NCBI RefSeq assembly: GCF_023617245.1
Contig: NZ_CP067396.1
Span: forward strand, 806,001 to 870,000
Direction: 5' to 3'
Length of the DNA stretch: 64,000 nucleotides
Origin: Lysobacter enzymogenes
GTDB lineage: Bacteria; Pseudomonadota; Gammaproteobacteria; Xanthomonadales; Xanthomonadaceae
The notes below the pieces were generated by a model that ran no database searches, was not told the DNA's origin, and saw only the letters and a list, made by a program, of their open reading frames with translations. Below are positions 1 through 8,782 of this stretch, in pieces. The position numbers and the translations under genes were made by a program. Each line of letters opens with the position of its first letter. The first letter of the stretch is position 1.

Positions 1-3000
1 CAACAACAGCTTCGGCGGCGGCCTGAACCTGCAGGCCGGCACGCTCAACGTCGGCAGCGACACCGCGCTGGGCACCGGCACGCTCGGCGTCAACGGCGCG
101 GCGACGCTCAACGCCGGCGCGGCCGCGAACCTGGGCAACGCCATCGACCTCAACGCCGCGCTCGCCATCGGCGGCGGCGCCAACCTCGGCTTGAACGGCG
201 CCATCGGCGGCAGCGGCGGGATCAGCTTCAACGGCCCCTCGACCCTGACCCTGGGCGGCGCCAACAGCTTCGGCGGCGGCGTCGCGCTCGGCGGCGGCAC
301 CCTCGGCGTCGGCACCAGCACCGCGCTCGGCACCGGCGCGCTCAACGTCGGCGGCAGCGCCAACCTCAGCGCCAGCGCGGCCGGGGTGAACCTGGGCAAC
401 GCGGTCAACCTGGGCGCCGGCGTCGTGCTCGGCGTCACCGGCGGCAACGACCTCGCGCTGGGCGGCAGCATCGGCGGCAGCGGCGGGCTGGCGATGAACG
501 GCAGCGGCGCCTTGAACCTCGGCGGCGCCAACAATTTCGGCGGCGGCGTCGCGCTCAACGCCGGTTCGCTCGGCGTCGGCAGCAACACCGCGCTGGGCAC
601 CGGCGCGCTCAACGTCGGCGGCAGCGCCGGCCTCAGCGCGATCGCGCCGGGCATCGCGCTCGGCAACGCCGTCACCCTCGGCGCCGGCGCGCAGCTCGGC
701 ATCGGCGGCGGCAACGACCTGAGCCTGGGCGGGGTCATCGACGGCGCCGGCAGCCTCGGCTTCAACGGCAGCGGCACGCTCGCGCTGAGCGCAGCCAACA
801 CCTTCGCCGGCGGGGTGAACCTCAACGCCGGCACGCTGAGCCTGGGCAACAACGCCGCGCTCGGCACCGGCGCGCTCAACATCGGCGGCAACGCCGCGCT
901 GACCTCGGCGCTGCCGGGGCTCGCGCTGGCCAACGCGGTCAATCTCGCCGCCGGCAGCGCGTTGAACTTGAACGGCAACAACAGCCTGGACTTCAACGGC
1001 ACCGTGTCCGGCAGCGGCACCCTGGTCAAGAACGGCAGCGGCGCGCTCGGCCTCAACGGGCAGGTGGTGGGCTTCAGCGGCGGACTGTCGATCCAGGGCG
1101 GCACGCTCAACGTCGCCAACGCGATCACCGCGGGCCTGGCGTCGGCCGCCGGCACCACCGCCAACTTCAGCGGCGGCGCGGACGCGCTGACCGTGACCGG
1201 CGCGGTCGCCGGCGCGGTCAACCTCGGCGCCGGCAACGATTCGCTGACCTCCAGCCTGGCCAACCTCGCCGGCCTCACCGGCGCGATCAACGCCGGCGCC
1301 GGCAGCGATACGTTCGCGGTCAACGGCAGCGGCGACGGCGTCCTGCCGGCGGCGGGCCTGAGCGGGTTCGAGAATCTCTCGCTCGCGCCCGGCGGCACCC
1401 TGGTGTTGCCCGGCGGCGCCAGCGGCGCGTTCGCCGATTCCAGCATCGGCGGCACTCTGGTGCTCGACGGCAACCTCGGCGGCAACGCCTCGGTCGCCGC
1501 GGGCGGCGCCTTGATCGGCGATGGCGCGCTGGCCGGCGCGTTGACGCTCGGCGGCACGCTCGCGCCGTCGGGCCTCGCCGGCGCCAGCGGCGCGGCCGCG
1601 GGCACCGGCGCGGTCGGCGCGTCGCTGAACGTCGCCAGCCTGACGGTCAATCCCGGCGCGACTTTGCAAGTGCGCCAGAACGGCGGCGGCGCCACCGACA
1701 GCGTCGTGGTCGCCGGCAACGCGGCGATCAACGGCGGCCAGGTGGTGGCGATCCCGCAGGCCGGCAGCTACGCGCCGGTCACCGACTACCGCATCCTCGA
1801 CGCGTCCTCGCTCAGCGGCGCCTTCACCGGCGTCAGCCAGACAGCGCTGCCGTTCCTCGACGCGGCCTTGTTCGTGCAGGGCAACGACGTGTTCCTGCGC
1901 TTGAGCGAACACGACGCCGGCGGCACCGGCATCCGCTTCAACCAGTTCCCCGGGTTGAGCGCCAACCAGCAGGCCGTGGCCAACGCCCTGCAGGCCATCG
2001 CCGACCGCAACAGCGGCCAGTTGCCGACCTTGATCGCCGCCGCGCGCGGCCTCAGCGCGGCGCAGGCGCCGCGCGCGTTCGACACCCTCAACGGCGAAAC
2101 CTACGCCTCCATCGCCAGCGCCCAGCGCTACAACGCCGAGCAACTGCAGCGCAGCGTGGCGCGCCAGCTGGACCTGGCGCGCGACAACGGCGTCGACGAG
2201 GAAAGCACGCTGGGCACGTTGTGGGCCACCGCCTACGGCGGCCGCGCCGAGTTCGACGGCGAGCGCCTGGCCGGCATCGACAACACCGTCGGCGGCCTGG
2301 CGATCGGCCTGGAAGGCTCGCCCGGCGCTCATTTCCGCTTCGGCGGGCATATCGGCATGGCCCATTCGAAGATGGAAACCGACCGCCGCGACGACAAGGT
2401 CGACGGCGACCTGTTCAACGTCGGCATCCACTGGCTGTACGCGCCCGGCGCGTTCTGGACCCAGGGCGCGGCCGGCTACAGCTACGGCAGTTTCGACGCC
2501 GAGCGCGAGATCGCGGTGGGCGTGTACAACCGCCGCACCCAGGCGCACTTCAGCAACGACGGCGCGTACGCGATGCTCGAAGCCGGCTGGCGCTGGGACG
2601 GCGCCAGCGTGCGCATCGAGCCGTTGCTGGGCGTGTACTACAACAAGGTCGAGTCGGTGAGCTTCCGCGAGCGCGGCGCCGGCGACGCCGACCTGCTGGT
2701 GTCGGTGGCCAGCTACGACACCACCACCGCCGGCGTCGGCGTGCGCTTCTCCGGCGCGCCCGGCAACGGCGCGCGCAAGTGGAGCCCGACCGCGGACATC
2801 CGTTACCTGCACGACCTGCAGGACGACCGCCCGTACGCGCGCAACGCCTTCGCCGGCGCCAGCGTGCCGGGTTTCGCCACCACCGGTTTCGCCGCCGAGC
2901 GCAATCGCTGGAACGTGGGCCTGGGCCTGCAGTACCGGATGGGACCGGCGAGCAGCGGTTTCCTGGAATATCGCGGCGACCTCGGCAGCGACGATCGCGC

Positions 3001-3748
3001 GCATTCGCTCAACCTCGGCTTGCGTTTGGGCTGGGGCGCGACGCCGGCGATGGCGGCGGCGCGCGCGGCGCCGATGGCGACGCCGACGGCGGCCGGGTGG
3101 GCGGCGCAGGGCGCGTCCGCGCCGGGCGCCGCGGCGGCGGGTTCGAGTTCGGGTTCGAGTGCGTCGACGAAGGCGGCGAGCGCGGCGAGCGCGGCGGGTG
3201 CGGCTGCAGCGGGTGCGGCCGCTGCAGCCGATCCGGCGGCGGCTTCGGCGCCGGGCGCCGGTTCGGGCTCGGGTTCGACGCGCGGCGCGGCCGCCGTGGC
3301 GGGCGCGGCGCTGGCGGCCGGGTCGGCGACGGCCGGCTCCAATGCAGCAGGCTCCAATACGGCCGGCTCCAATGCGGCGAGCACGAACGCCGCGTCCGCG
3401 ACGCCGTCGGATCCTTCGCGCGCCGGCGCCCTGGCCGCGGCCGGCGGCGGCGCAGCGGCCACGGCCGCGGATGCGAAGGTTGGTAGTGGCAGCGCCGGTT
3501 TCGGCCAGTGCAAGCTGCGTCCGGCGGCGAAGGCCGCGCCGGCGCGCCCGCTCGCCAAGGCCAAGCACGGCGGCGCGCGCCCGATCTCCAAGAGCAAGCG
3601 TGTCGCCTCGCGCGGCACCGGCAGCAAGGCCAAGCCGCGTCGTCCGGCGACGCGGCTGGCCGCCGCGACACCGCGATCCGTCCCTCCGTCGGGCGCGGTG
3701 ACCCAGCCGACGACCTGGTGCGACGAGGCTTCGGCCCGTACGCCGTAA
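1..3748 (+). CDS. Autotransporter outer-membrane protein with PATR repeats, 5' end outside the window
   Basis: The open frame enters the window already translating (first full codon at base 2), so the signal peptide and start are upstream. The visible part is a Gly/Ala/Asn/Leu-rich passenger built of near-identical 86-89-residue units: the motif N-[ST]-F-G-G-G recurs at bases 5, 263, 530 and 797. These look like autotransporter-associated beta-helix (PATR) strands. A C-terminal translocator barrel follows from roughly base 2200, with alternating aromatic strands, ending near base 3036 at 'LNLGLRLGW'. Unlike typical autotransporters, the frame does not stop there: about 237 more residues of Ala/Ser/Gly repeats and then a Lys/Arg-rich stretch follow, with two cysteines near the end. 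Role: probably a surface adhesin or secreted passenger; the substrate is unknown. Confidence 0.85.
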   Translation, partial: NNSFGGGLNLQAGTLNVGSDTALGTGTLGVNGAATLNAGAAANLGNAIDLNAALAIGGGANLGLNGAIGGSGGISFNGPSTLTLGGANSFGGGVALGGGTLGVGTSTALGTGALNVGGSANLSASAAGVNLGNAVNLGAGVVLGVTGGNDLALGGSIGGSGGLAMNGSGALNLGGANNFGGGVALNAGSLGVGSNTALGTGALNVGGSAGLSAIAPGIALGNAVTLGAGAQLGIGGGNDLSLGGVIDGAGSLGFNGSGTLALSAANTFAGGVNLNAGTLSLGNNAALGTGALNIGGNAALTSALPGLALANAVNLAAGSALNLNGNNSLDFNGTVSGSGTLVKNGSGALGLNGQVVGFSGGLSIQGGTLNVANAITAGLASAAGTTANFSGGADALTVTGAVAGAVNLGAGNDSLTSSLANLAGLTGAINAGAGSDTFAVNGSGDGVLPAAGLSGFENLSLAPGGTLVLPGGASGAFADSSIGGTLVLDGNLGGNASVAAGGALIGDGALAGALTLGGTLAPSGLAGASGAAAGTGAVGASLNVASLTVNPGATLQVRQNGGGATDSVVVAGNAAINGGQVVAIPQAGSYAPVTDYRILDASSLSGAFTGVSQTALPFLDAALFVQGNDVFLRLSEHDAGGTGIRFNQFPGLSANQQAVANALQAIADRNSGQLPTLIAAARGLSAAQAPRAFDTLNGETYASIASAQRYNAEQLQRSVARQLDLARDNGVDEESTLGTLWATAYGGRAEFDGERLAGIDNTVGGLAIGLEGSPGAHFRFGGHIGMAHSKMETDRRDDKVDGDLFNVGIHWLYAPGAFWTQGAAGYSYGSFDAEREIAVGVYNRRTQAHFSNDGAYAMLEAGWRWDGASVRIEPLLGVYYNKVESVSFRERGAGDADLLVSVASYDTTTAGVGVRFSGAPGNGARKWSPTADIRYLHDLQDDRPYARNAFAGASVPGFATTGFAAERNRWNVGLGLQYRMGPASSGFLEYRGDLGSDDRAHSLNLGLRLGWGATPAMAAARAAPMATPTAAGWAAQGASAPGAAAAGSSSGSSASTKAASAASAAGAAAAGAAAAADPAAASAPGAGSGSGSTRGAAAVAGAALAAGSATAGSNAAGSNTAGSNAASTNAASATPSDPSRAGALAAAGGGAAATAADAKVGSGSAGFGQCKLRPAAKAAPARPLAKAKHGGARPISKSKRVASRGTGSKAKPRRPATRLAAATPRSVPPSGAVTQPTTWCDEASARTP

Positions 3749-3788
3749 GCACGGGCCGGAAGCATCAGCGCCGCCGGACGGGTGGCGC

Positions 3789-3831
3789 TACCGGCTCCGG
3801 TGCGCTGGACCGGGGCCGGTAGTCGCTTTTA
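3789..3831 (+). terminator. Candidate rho-independent terminator after the autotransporter
   Basis: A 13-bp stem (3789-3801 with 3809-3821, one mismatch) closes a 7-nt loop and is followed by CTTTTA. It lies 41 bases after the autotransporter stop codon. Confidence 0.55.
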
Positions 3832-3863
3832 TCGCCATGCGCGGACGAAGCATCGGCAGGGGA

Positions 3864-3896
3864 CGACATCGCCGCGCGAGCGGCGATGTCGTTTTG
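3864..3896 (+). terminator. Strong hairpin with T-tract, second terminator
   Basis: A perfect 12-bp stem (3864-3875 with 3880-3891) with a 4-nt GCGA loop is followed by TTTT. It stands between the plus-strand autotransporter and the minus-strand PepSY gene, so it closes the plus-strand transcript and may also act for the other strand. Confidence 0.75.
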
Positions 3897-3932
3897 TGGC
3901 GGATCTCATCGCTTCTGCCCAAGCCAGCGCTG

Positions 3933-3960
3933 TTGTGGGAGGGCCTTCAGGCCCGATGCC
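3933..3960. repeat. Intergenic palindromic repeat, family A (single copy)
   Basis: A copy of the recurrent GGGAGGGCCTTCAGGCCCGA element seen at many intergenic places in this window. Its centre, GGGCCTTCAGGCCC, is itself self-complementary. Confidence 0.8.
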
Positions 3961-4028
3961 CCGCGCCGCGGTCGCCGCGATCCGAAACCCGAGCCCCAGG
4001 TCCGAAGCCCATCCCACACCCACGCGGC

Positions 4029-5381
4029 TCAATGCACGAACGCCGCCCAGCGCGGCACCCGCGCGATCAGCAGGCGATCCAGCGCATACACCAGCAACAG
4101 CGACGCGCCCAGCAGCGGAAACGCGATCCCGCAACCGAGCGCGATCCACGCCACCGTGCGCAGCCGCGCCGGCGCGGGCGCCGGCGGTGCGCCGAGGCGG
4201 CCGCGCGGCCGCCGTCGCCACCACATCCATGCGCCGCTCGCGCTCAACACGACGATGCCGATGCACGGCAGCAGCATGAGCAGCTGGTTGGCGCGGCCGA
4301 AGTAACGGCCCATGTGCAGTTGCACGCCGAGTTCCACCGCCTGCGCGCCCAGGCCGTAGTCGGCGAAGCCGGTGTCGCCGGCCACCGCGCCGCTGTAGCG
4401 ATCCACGTGCACGGTACGCTGCCCTTGCGGCCGGTCGGGATAGACCACCGCGGTGTAGACGCCGTCCGCGCCGCGCGGCAGCGACAACCGGTAGTCGCCG
4501 CGCAGCCCGTTCGCGGCCAGCGTGCGGGCGACCGCGTCGATGCCGACGTCGCGCGCCCCGCCGTGGTGGCCGCGATGCTGCGCGTGCGAGGCCGGCAGCG
4601 GCGCGTCGCGCAACGTCCACGGCGCATCGGCGACCGCCGCGCCTACGCGCGGCGCTGGCGCGGCATGGTGGCGATGTTCGGCCGGATAGCCCCATCCCAG
4701 CGGCTGCAAACCGGCGCGCAGCAACTCGCCCCACACCCCGGCCCAGGGTAGGCCGGTCAACACCAGGAACACGATCAGCGCCGCGGTCCAGGCGCCGACG
4801 CTGGCATGCAGGCTGCGCCAGAACGCGCGGCCGCGCGCGCGCCAGCGCGGCCACAGCGCGTCGCGCCATCCGCGTCCGCGCGGCCACCACAGGTAGGCGC
4901 CGGTGGCGACCAGCAGCAGGGCCCAGCACGCGGCCAGTTCCACCAGCGCGTCGCCGAACCGGCCGAGCATCAGCGAGCCGTGCATGGTGTCGGCGAAACC
5001 CACCAGGGTGCGGGTGTAGACGAAGGCGCCGTGCACGCGCGCGCTGCCGGGATCGACGAACACGCGCAGCGGTTCGCCCTGCGCGGGCGTCACGAACACC
5101 TGCGCGGTGCGGCGCGGATCGGACGGCAGGTCGATGCGGGCGACGGCGCCCGGGTAGGCCGCGCGCGCCGCGTCGATCAGCTGCGACAGCGGCAGGTCGG
5201 CGCGCCGTTGCGGCGCGAAGCGCAGCGGCGCGTGCAGCGCGTCTTCGATCTCGTCGTGGAACAGATACACCGCGCCGGTCAGCGCCAGCATCAGCAACAG
5301 CGGCATGACCAGCAGGCCGGCATAGAAATGCCAGCGCCACACGCTGCGGTAGAACCCGCGCTGGCGCGCCGTCGCGCTCAT
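4029..5381 (-). CDS. PepSY-associated transmembrane protein (iron/copper uptake partner)
   Basis: A 450-aa inner-membrane protein of the PepSY_TM family, whose members usually sit beside TonB receptors and act in periplasmic or inner-membrane reduction or handling of metal chelates. A hydrophobic segment starts at about residue 17, further segments follow near 135-155, 195-215, 365-385 and 410-435, and PepSY-like stretches lie between them. The start is chosen at 5381 because ATGA there overlaps the receptor stop codon by 4 bp, which implies translational coupling; longer readings upstream run antisense-free through the receptor gene and are artefacts. A His-rich patch in the middle periplasmic loop (HRHH, then HAQHRGHHGG) is unusual for a plain siderophore helper and could bind metal. 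Substrate is not determined. Confidence 0.85.
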   Translation of the reverse strand: MSATARQRGFYRSVWRWHFYAGLLVMPLLLMLALTGAVYLFHDEIEDALHAPLRFAPQRRADLPLSQLIDAARAAYPGAVARIDLPSDPRRTAQVFVTPAQGEPLRVFVDPGSARVHGAFVYTRTLVGFADTMHGSLMLGRFGDALVELAACWALLLVATGAYLWWPRGRGWRDALWPRWRARGRAFWRSLHASVGAWTAALIVFLVLTGLPWAGVWGELLRAGLQPLGWGYPAEHRHHAAPAPRVGAAVADAPWTLRDAPLPASHAQHRGHHGGARDVGIDAVARTLAANGLRGDYRLSLPRGADGVYTAVVYPDRPQGQRTVHVDRYSGAVAGDTGFADYGLGAQAVELGVQLHMGRYFGRANQLLMLLPCIGIVVLSASGAWMWWRRRPRGRLGAPPAPAPARLRTVAWIALGCGIAFPLLGASLLLVYALDRLLIARVPRWAAFVH

Positions 5382-7624
5382 CGGAACGCGCGGGTGTAGG
5401 TCAGTTCGACGCTGCGCGGCGCGCCCAGGTAGACCTGGCGCGCGCTGTAGCCGGACCAGTCGGCGTAGAACGCGTCGGCGAGGTTGCGCACGCGCAGGGT
5501 GTAACGGCCGCTGGCGCCGTTCCAGTCCACCGCCGCGTCGGCGACGGTATGCGCGCGCACCCGGAACTGGTTGGCGTTGTCGGTGTAGAAATCGCCGACG
5601 TGGCGCAGGCCGAGATGAAAGCTCAGCGGCAGGCCGTCGAGGCGATACCAGGCATCGACGCTGGCGGTGCGTTCGGGCACGTTCGACGGGCGGTTGCCGC
5701 TGCGGTCGGCGCCGCCGGCCTCGCGCAGGCGGTCGAAGCGCGAGGACAGCAGCGCGGCGCTGGCGTCGATGCGCAGGCGCGGCGCGGCCTGCGCGCTCAG
5801 CGACAATTCCACGCCCTGCGCGGACTGGCGCCCGTCCTGCACGCTGATCTGCGGCTGCAGCGGGTCGCGGGTGAGGATGTCGTCCTGGCGCAGTTTGTAG
5901 GCGGCCGCGGTCAGGCGCAGGCGCTGGTCGAACAGTTCGCTGCGCAGGCCGACTTCCAACGATTCGCCGTGGCTGAGGTCGAACGCGTTGTTGCGCTGGT
6001 TGATGGTCAGGAACGAACTGACCGGCAGCACCGCGCTGCTGTACTGGGCGTAGAGCTGGGTCCGCGGGCGCAGTTCGAACACGCTGCCCAGGCGCCACGA
6101 CGTCGGCGAGAACTCGCGGCCGAAGCCGCTGCGCAGGCCGCTGTCGAGATCGAGGTTGCGGCGCCGCAGTTCGATCCGCTCATGGCGCAGACCGGCCACC
6201 AGCAGCCAGCGTTCGGTGAGGTTGAGCGCGTCCTCGGCGAACACCGCGGCGACTTTCGCCCGGGTGCTGAAATCGTTGCGGCCGTCGCCGTAGTCGAGCG
6301 GGTTGTCGGGCGGCAGCGCGCCGCGTTCGTGCGCCAGCAGATCGACCGAGCCGGCGTTGCCGAAGCGGCGCAGGTTGAAGAAGTCGGTGTCGCTGTATTC
6401 GAAACCGGCCGCGAACAGGTGACGGCGGCCGCCCACGCGGCCCTCGTGGCGCAGGCTCAGGCGCTGGTTCCACACCCGCTGCTCGTGGTGGATGCGCGCG
6501 GCGCTGCGCTGCAGCCGGCCGCTGGCGGCGTCGTAAGCGAAGTCTTCGCTGTTGTCCCAGCGCCGGCGCGCATCGTAGACGCTGGCCTCGTTGCTGAGGT
6601 TCCAGGCGTCGTTCAAGCGATAGTCCAGGCGCGTGCGCAGCCACCACGAGCGCGAATCCATGCGGCCGTCGCGGACGTTGTAGTTGCGGTCGCGCGCGGC
6701 CTTGTCCACCACCAGCCCCAGCGCGTTGTCGACCAGCGCGCTGGGATCGGCGGCGACCTCGGCCGGCACCAGCGGCGCGCCGAAGTAGGCGGTGTCGAAG
6801 TCGTCGCGCTGGTAGTCCAGCGCCGCGCGCAGGCTCAGGCGCGGGTCGGGCTGCCACAGCAGCGAGCCGCCGAAGGCCTGCGCCTGCGAGGCGGTGTCGT
6901 CGATGTAGCCGTCGCTGCGGTTGGCGCTGAGCACGCCGCGCACCGCCACGGTGTCGCTCAGCGGCGCGTTGCGGTCCAGGCCGAGGCGGGCGCTGCCGTG
7001 GCTGCCGTAGCCGAGCAGCAGCTCGCCGCCGCGCTCGTCCAACTGCGCGCTCTTGGGGACGAAATTGATCGCGCCGGCGAGCACGCCTTCGCCGTACAGC
7101 ACCGACGCGGGGCCCTTGAGCACTTCCACCCGCTCGAACTGGAAGCTGTCCCAGTTGCGCGCGGAAAACCCCGAACTGGTCAGGCGCACGCCATCGAACA
7201 GGTACGACACCGCGCCGGACGCGAAACCGCGCATCGAGGCGACGCCGGGCTGGCCGGGCAGGTTGCCGGCCATCACCCCGGGCATGGCGCGCAGGATTTC
7301 GACGCTGTCGCGCAGGCCGCGCGCCTGGATCGCTTCGGCGTCGAGCAGGTCGAGGGTGGCCGGAATCTCGGCCGGATCCAGGCCGAGCCGGCTGGCGCTG
7401 GCGACCGACGCGGCGCGCGCGTCGCGGCGTTCGGCCTGCACCCGCACGGCGTCGAGGTCCACGGCTTGGTCGGAACCGGCGCGGACGCTGTGCGTTGGTT
7501 CGGCGTCGGCCGGCCGCGAACCGATCGGTTCGGCGTGCGCGTCCGGCGCCGGCAGCGCGGCGGCCGCGAGCGCGAGCGCCGCGGCGCGCAAGAACGATGA
7601 AGAAGACAGGCGATGGGTCGGCAT
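5378..7624 (-). CDS. TonB-dependent receptor (siderophore/metal type)
   Basis: A 748-aa outer-membrane receptor. The N-terminus (MPTHRLSSSSFLRAAALA) is a signal peptide ending near an AHA site. The plug domain follows from about residue 60, with recognisable plug motifs such as 'ILRAMPGV', 'MRGFASG', 'YLFDGVRL' and 'VEVLKGPASVLYGEG'. The rest is the 22-strand barrel, ending in 'ELTYTRAFR'. The start at 7624 is preferred over upstream in-frame codons because it gives a clean signal peptide. It is the first gene of a two-gene operon with the PepSY protein. The plug and gene neighbour suggest a ferric-siderophore or metal-chelate substrate; which one cannot be read from the sequence. Confidence 0.9.
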   Translation of the reverse strand: MPTHRLSSSSFLRAAALALAAAALPAPDAHAEPIGSRPADAEPTHSVRAGSDQAVDLDAVRVQAERRDARAASVASASRLGLDPAEIPATLDLLDAEAIQARGLRDSVEILRAMPGVMAGNLPGQPGVASMRGFASGAVSYLFDGVRLTSSGFSARNWDSFQFERVEVLKGPASVLYGEGVLAGAINFVPKSAQLDERGGELLLGYGSHGSARLGLDRNAPLSDTVAVRGVLSANRSDGYIDDTASQAQAFGGSLLWQPDPRLSLRAALDYQRDDFDTAYFGAPLVPAEVAADPSALVDNALGLVVDKAARDRNYNVRDGRMDSRSWWLRTRLDYRLNDAWNLSNEASVYDARRRWDNSEDFAYDAASGRLQRSAARIHHEQRVWNQRLSLRHEGRVGGRRHLFAAGFEYSDTDFFNLRRFGNAGSVDLLAHERGALPPDNPLDYGDGRNDFSTRAKVAAVFAEDALNLTERWLLVAGLRHERIELRRRNLDLDSGLRSGFGREFSPTSWRLGSVFELRPRTQLYAQYSSAVLPVSSFLTINQRNNAFDLSHGESLEVGLRSELFDQRLRLTAAAYKLRQDDILTRDPLQPQISVQDGRQSAQGVELSLSAQAAPRLRIDASAALLSSRFDRLREAGGADRSGNRPSNVPERTASVDAWYRLDGLPLSFHLGLRHVGDFYTDNANQFRVRAHTVADAAVDWNGASGRYTLRVRNLADAFYADWSGYSARQVYLGAPRSVELTYTRAFR

Positions 7625-7797
7625 GGCGAGGCGCGGGACGGCTCGGGCGCGGCGTCGGCGGCGCGCGGGAGGAGGGGAGGGCGGCGCGCGCCGCCGGCGC
7701 GTCGCAGCGCGAGGAACGGGAAGCGGGGCAGCGCGGGACGCAGCAGGCGCCGCGTTGCGGCCGCCGCAGATGCTAGGCGAGCGGCCGCGCCGGCGGC

Positions 7798-7814
7798 TGC
7801 GGCAAGTTGCCGCA
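7798..7814. promoter_or_regulatory. Perfect palindrome between divergent genes, candidate operator
   Basis: TGCGGCAA-G-TTGCCGCA has 8-bp perfect arms around one base. It lies in the 329-bp divergent region between the TonB receptor (start 7624, minus) and the DUF3224 gene (start 7954, plus), a position where a repressor or activator could act. It does not match a Fur box that I can recognise. Nothing else is evident in 7625-7953. Confidence 0.4.
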
Positions 7815-7953
7815 CTGCGCCCGGCGGGCGCGCAAGTGCGGCGCAACCGGCGCGGCGCGAATCGGATTAGCATGCGCGGTCGCTGTCACTGTCCGTGCAG
7901 CTCATCCCGGGCCGCGCTGCCGTGGCGCCGCCGCTATTTCGGAAGCCGCCGCC

Positions 7954-8355
7954 ATGCCGCAGGTCGAAGGTCCGTTCCAGGTCAAGTTGAGCCCGCAGCC
8001 GCTGCACGCGGCCGCCGAGGGCATGTTCGGGCGGATGGCGCTGGACAAGCGCTTCGAGGGCGCGCTCCAGGCCGACAGCCGCGGCGAGATGCTGGCGGCG
8101 ACGACCGCGGTGCCGGGCTCGGCCGGCTACGTTGCGCTGGAGAAAGTGGACGGCGCGCTCGACGGCCGTCGCGGCAGCTTCCTGCTGCTGCACAGCGGAC
8201 TGATGAATCGCGGTCAGGCCGAGCTGACGATCGTGGTGGTGCCCGATTCGGGCAGCGGCGAACTGGAAGGCTTGAGCGGGCGGATGAAGATCGATATCCG
8301 CGAGGGCGGGGCGCACTTCTATCGGTTCGAGTATGCGTTGCCCGGGGTGGAGTGA
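7954..8355 (+). CDS. DUF3224 family protein
   Basis: A 133-aa protein. DUF3224 members are small cytosolic beta-rich proteins of unknown function related in fold to allene oxide cyclase-like barrels. Characteristic features here are an early 'F.VKL' strand, a central 'GR.GSF.L.H.G' segment (DGRRGSFLLLHSG) and 'GSGELEGLSGRM', ending in 'HFYRFEYALP'. The start at 7954 gives the usual family length; the frame is open further upstream but that part is Arg/Ala-rich and lacks homology to the family. It stands alone, divergent from the TonB receptor. Confidence 0.8.
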   Translation: MPQVEGPFQVKLSPQPLHAAAEGMFGRMALDKRFEGALQADSRGEMLAATTAVPGSAGYVALEKVDGALDGRRGSFLLLHSGLMNRGQAELTIVVVPDSGSGELEGLSGRMKIDIREGGAHFYRFEYALPGVE

Positions 8356-8782
8356 GCGCGGCGGGCTGAGCGAAGAGCGTCGGGCCTGAAGGCCCTCCCA
8401 CGACAGCCGGCTGCTTTCACGGCCTGCCGTTTTTCCTCGACAGCTCGGTTCTCCCATAGCGACCTGATTCCCCCGCAGCAGCCCGACCCTCGTGCTTCTG
8501 TGGGAGGGCCTTCAGGCCCGACGCTCTCCTGTCCGGTCGCGACGCGTCCGCACCCACCAGCCCCATGCGGCAAAGACGCCGCCGCCCTTCTCAAGCACCA
8601 TCGGCGGGACGAACCGTCGCGGCCGCGCCAGCGCCGCCGCGCGCGATCCGTGAGACTTTGTGCGCCTTGCCCCGCCAGCCGGCCGCGCCACCCGATGCGC
8701 CGCCGTCGCCACGGTCGCGGCGCTCCCGCCGCACTCACCTGCCCGCCGCGCCTGACGCGGCGGCGCCTGCCTGTGATCGCCC
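8356..8782. repeat. Gene-free region with an inverted pair of family A repeats
   Basis: Two copies of the family A element face each other: 8367-8401 (CGTCGGGCCTGAAGGCCCTC core) and 8499-8527 (its reverse complement). They could fold into a long stem with a loop of about 100 bases. No coding region or promoter was recognised in the remainder up to the lpxR-like gene. Confidence 0.75.
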
